Below are positions 5,173 to 6,433 of a stretch of 6,433 nt of DNA, piece by piece. The DNA is taken from assembly GCA_009835515.1 (NCBI GenBank), contig VXXH01000722.1, positions 1 to 6,433 of the forward strand, given 5' to 3'. The notes beneath the pieces are model-generated. The model ran no database searches and was not told the DNA's origin. It saw only the letters and a program-made list of their open reading frames with translations. Positions within the stretch are counted from its first letter, which is position 1. Every line of letters starts with the position of its first letter. The position numbers and the translations under genes are program-made. The DNA is from Candidatus Poribacteria bacterium (GTDB taxonomy: Bacteria > Poribacteria > WGA-4E > WGA-3G).

Positions 5173-6433
5173 TCACTCCCACAGAATCACTGTACGGTCC
5201 CGACTTCTACTTGCGAGTGTTTTTCCATCCGAACTGAATGAGACGCTATAGACACTGCCCGTATGACCAGCGAGTTTCACTTTGAGGTCACCCGTCGCCG
5301 CGTCCCACAAAAGAACCGCATCGTCCCCCGCATCCCGACTCCCACTTGCGAGTGTTTTGCCATCCGGACTGAACGCTACACTCCTGACTTCACCCTTATG
5401 CTCGCCGAGCTCCGTTTTGAGGACACCTGTCTCTACGTCCCACAAACGGACCTCACTATCATAACTTACACTGGCAAGTACCGTACCATCTGGGCTGAAC
5501 GCTATACGCCTGATTCTACCACCGGTATCAAGTATCCTTTTGCGTTTACCCGTTGCAACGTCCCATAAAAAAACCTTATAGTCATAGTCGCCATAGTCTT
5601 TCGGGTTCCAAGTCACACCAGCGAGCGTCGTGCCGTCTGGACTGAACGCGACACGCCTAACCTCACCTGTAGGTCTCGTGAGTTTCGCTTTCACCGAACC
5701 CGCCGTAACGTCCCACAAAATAACCTCGCCGTTATAATAATTCACACCGGCAAGTATAGCCCCATCTGGATTGAACGATACACGCCTGACCCAGCCTCTA
5801 TACCCGGTGAGTGCCCTTTTCACCGAACCCGTCGCAACGTTCCATAAATGAACCTGCCCGTCCGTATTCGCGCTGGCAAGTGTCTTGCCATCCGGACTGA
5901 ACGATAGACTTCTGACTCGATCCATATCAAGTCTCGCTTTCACTGAACTTGTCGCAACGTCCCATAAATGCACCTCACCATCCGGACTCCGACTGGCAAG
6001 CGTCTTGCCGTCTGGACTGAACAAGACCGTATTGGCACTACCTATATGCCCAGCGAGTTTCGTTTTGAGGGCACCTGTCACAACATCCCAGAAAAAAATC
6101 GCGTGGTCCTCTTCGCCCTGACTCGTACTTACCAGGGTCTTGCCATCTGGACTGAACAATACACTACCGATCTTGCTTGTATGTCCGGTGAGTTTCGCTT
6201 TCACCGAACCCGCTGCAACGTCCCACATAAAAACTGTGTGGTTCTTCCCGCTCCGACTTACACTTACCAGGGTGTTGCCATCTGGACTGAACAATACACT
6301 ATTGACCGCAGCCGTATGTCCTGAGAGTTTCGCTTTCACAGCCCCTGTTGCAACATCCCACATAAAAACTGTTGTGTCCCAACTTCCGCTTGCGAGGGTG
6401 TTGCCATCCGGACTGAACGATACACCATAGACG
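5173..6433 (-). CDS. WD40 repeat beta-propeller protein, C-terminal part (419 aa visible; 5' end outside window)
   Basis: The frame stays open to the edge of the window, so the true start lies beyond it. An internal Met at 6361-6363 falls inside a repeat and is not a plausible start. Ten WD repeats are visible, beginning near 6432, 6306, 6171, 6036, 5916, 5790, 5661, 5514, 5388 and 5253. Each has the pattern V.SV.FSPDGKTLAS.S.D..V.LWDVATG.....L.GH. The core repeat is 40-45 aa; repeat 7 is longer (49 aa) with an insertion, NPKDYGDYDY. The last repeat ends at VILWE followed by TGA, a usual WD40 C-terminus where the final strand is supplied by another part of the protein. WD40 propellers act as protein-binding scaffolds; no catalytic domain is visible here. 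Ten or more repeats exceed one seven- or eight-bladed ring, so two propellers are likely. Bacterial homologues often carry a kinase or other effector domain N-terminally, which this window would not show. Confidence 0.93.
   Translation of the reverse strand, partial: VYGVSFSPDGNTLASGSWDTTVFMWDVATGAVKAKLSGHTAAVNSVLFSPDGNTLVSVSRSGKNHTVFMWDVAAGSVKAKLTGHTSKIGSVLFSPDGKTLVSTSQGEEDHAIFFWDVVTGALKTKLAGHIGSANTVLFSPDGKTLASRSPDGEVHLWDVATSSVKARLDMDRVRSLSFSPDGKTLASANTDGQVHLWNVATGSVKRALTGYRGWVRRVSFNPDGAILAGVNYYNGEVILWDVTAGSVKAKLTRPTGEVRRVAFSPDGTTLAGVTWNPKDYGDYDYKVFLWDVATGKRKRILDTGGRIRRIAFSPDGTVLASVSYDSEVRLWDVETGVLKTELGEHKGEVRSVAFSPDGKTLASGSRDAGDDAVLLWDAATGDLKVKLAGHTGSVYSVSFSSDGKTLASRSRDRTVILWE
5176..6432 (-). 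repeat. Ten tandem WD40-coding repeats of about 120-147 bp
   Basis: Direct DNA repeats underlie the protein repeats. On the plus strand the recurring core is ttgccatctggactgaac with small variants (for example at 6020, 6153, 6281 and 6412 approximately), which encodes FSPDG in the minus sense. Such arrays expand and contract by recombination and can collapse in short-read assemblies. Confidence 0.85.

Noticed and set aside
6361..6363. ATG as the start of the WD40 protein
   Set aside because: The frame continues upstream to the window edge with a normal WD repeat (VYGVSFSPDG to TTVFM), so this Met is internal.
5263..6430. Several plus-strand ORFs opposite the WD40 gene with repeated peptide patterns such as LPSGLN.T
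   Set aside because: They are antisense shadows of the WD40 repeats: the repeated DNA yields periodic open frames on the other strand, without ribosome-binding sites or recognisable domains.
1..6433. CRISPR array, tRNA, rRNA, insertion sequence or integron
   Set aside because: No regularly spaced short palindromic repeats, no tRNA-like sequence and no transposase or integrase motif were noticed; the only repeats are coding (WD40 and gene duplications).

Overview
The window is a bacterial, non-mobile-looking stretch of moderate GC in which every convincing gene lies on the minus strand. Transcription therefore runs from high to low coordinates. A partial WD40 beta-propeller protein is followed by two secreted FG-GAP-like paralogues, a tiny damaged or recoded ORF, a small lipoprotein-like protein, a possible small membrane ORF, and a tandem triplet of cytoplasmic winged-helix-like paralogues. 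Shine-Dalgarno sequences (GGAGGT, GAGGAG, AAAGGA) precede the genes. The degenerate WD40 array, the FG-GAP-like exported proteins and the small lineage-specific paralogue families resemble large-genome environmental bacteria such as Candidatus Poribacteria, but this is an impression from protein style, not a demonstrated assignment.

Layout by coordinate. 24-2147: three adjacent genes (219-221 aa) of one family that all begin MEPRFTRGEYWLL, with a likely winged-helix half, a conserved YGLT.EGG.QWEAFAAPDW signature and a C-terminal half ending in a Trp-rich tail. 2148-2363: a 216-bp gap with a weak candidate promoter and a 49-codon hydrophobic ORF lacking an ATG. 2364-2834: a 156-aa predicted exported, probably lipid-anchored protein. 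2824-2975: a 50-codon ORF broken by one missing base in an A-run, filling the gap between its neighbours with overlaps on both sides. 2978-3982 and 4011-5054: two secreted paralogues with Asp-rich DxxGDG / DxDNDG calcium-binding-like loops, 28 bp apart. 5055-5172: a 118-bp gap. 5173 to the window edge: the C-terminal 419 residues of a WD40 protein with ten visible repeats.

Working together: 5054 to 2364 is packed like an operon (28-bp gap, then overlaps or near overlaps through the small ORF), suggesting that the two secreted proteins and the lipoprotein are made together and act at the cell envelope. The triplet appears to be a separate unit with its own leader, and the spacer between its first and second transcribed copies holds a good sigma-70-like promoter candidate. 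No rRNA, tRNA, CRISPR array, transposase, integrase or clear intrinsic terminator was seen. The main points of interest are the two independent tandem gene-duplication events, the small frameshifted ORF beside a slippery A7 run, and the function of the triplet family, which I could not assign.
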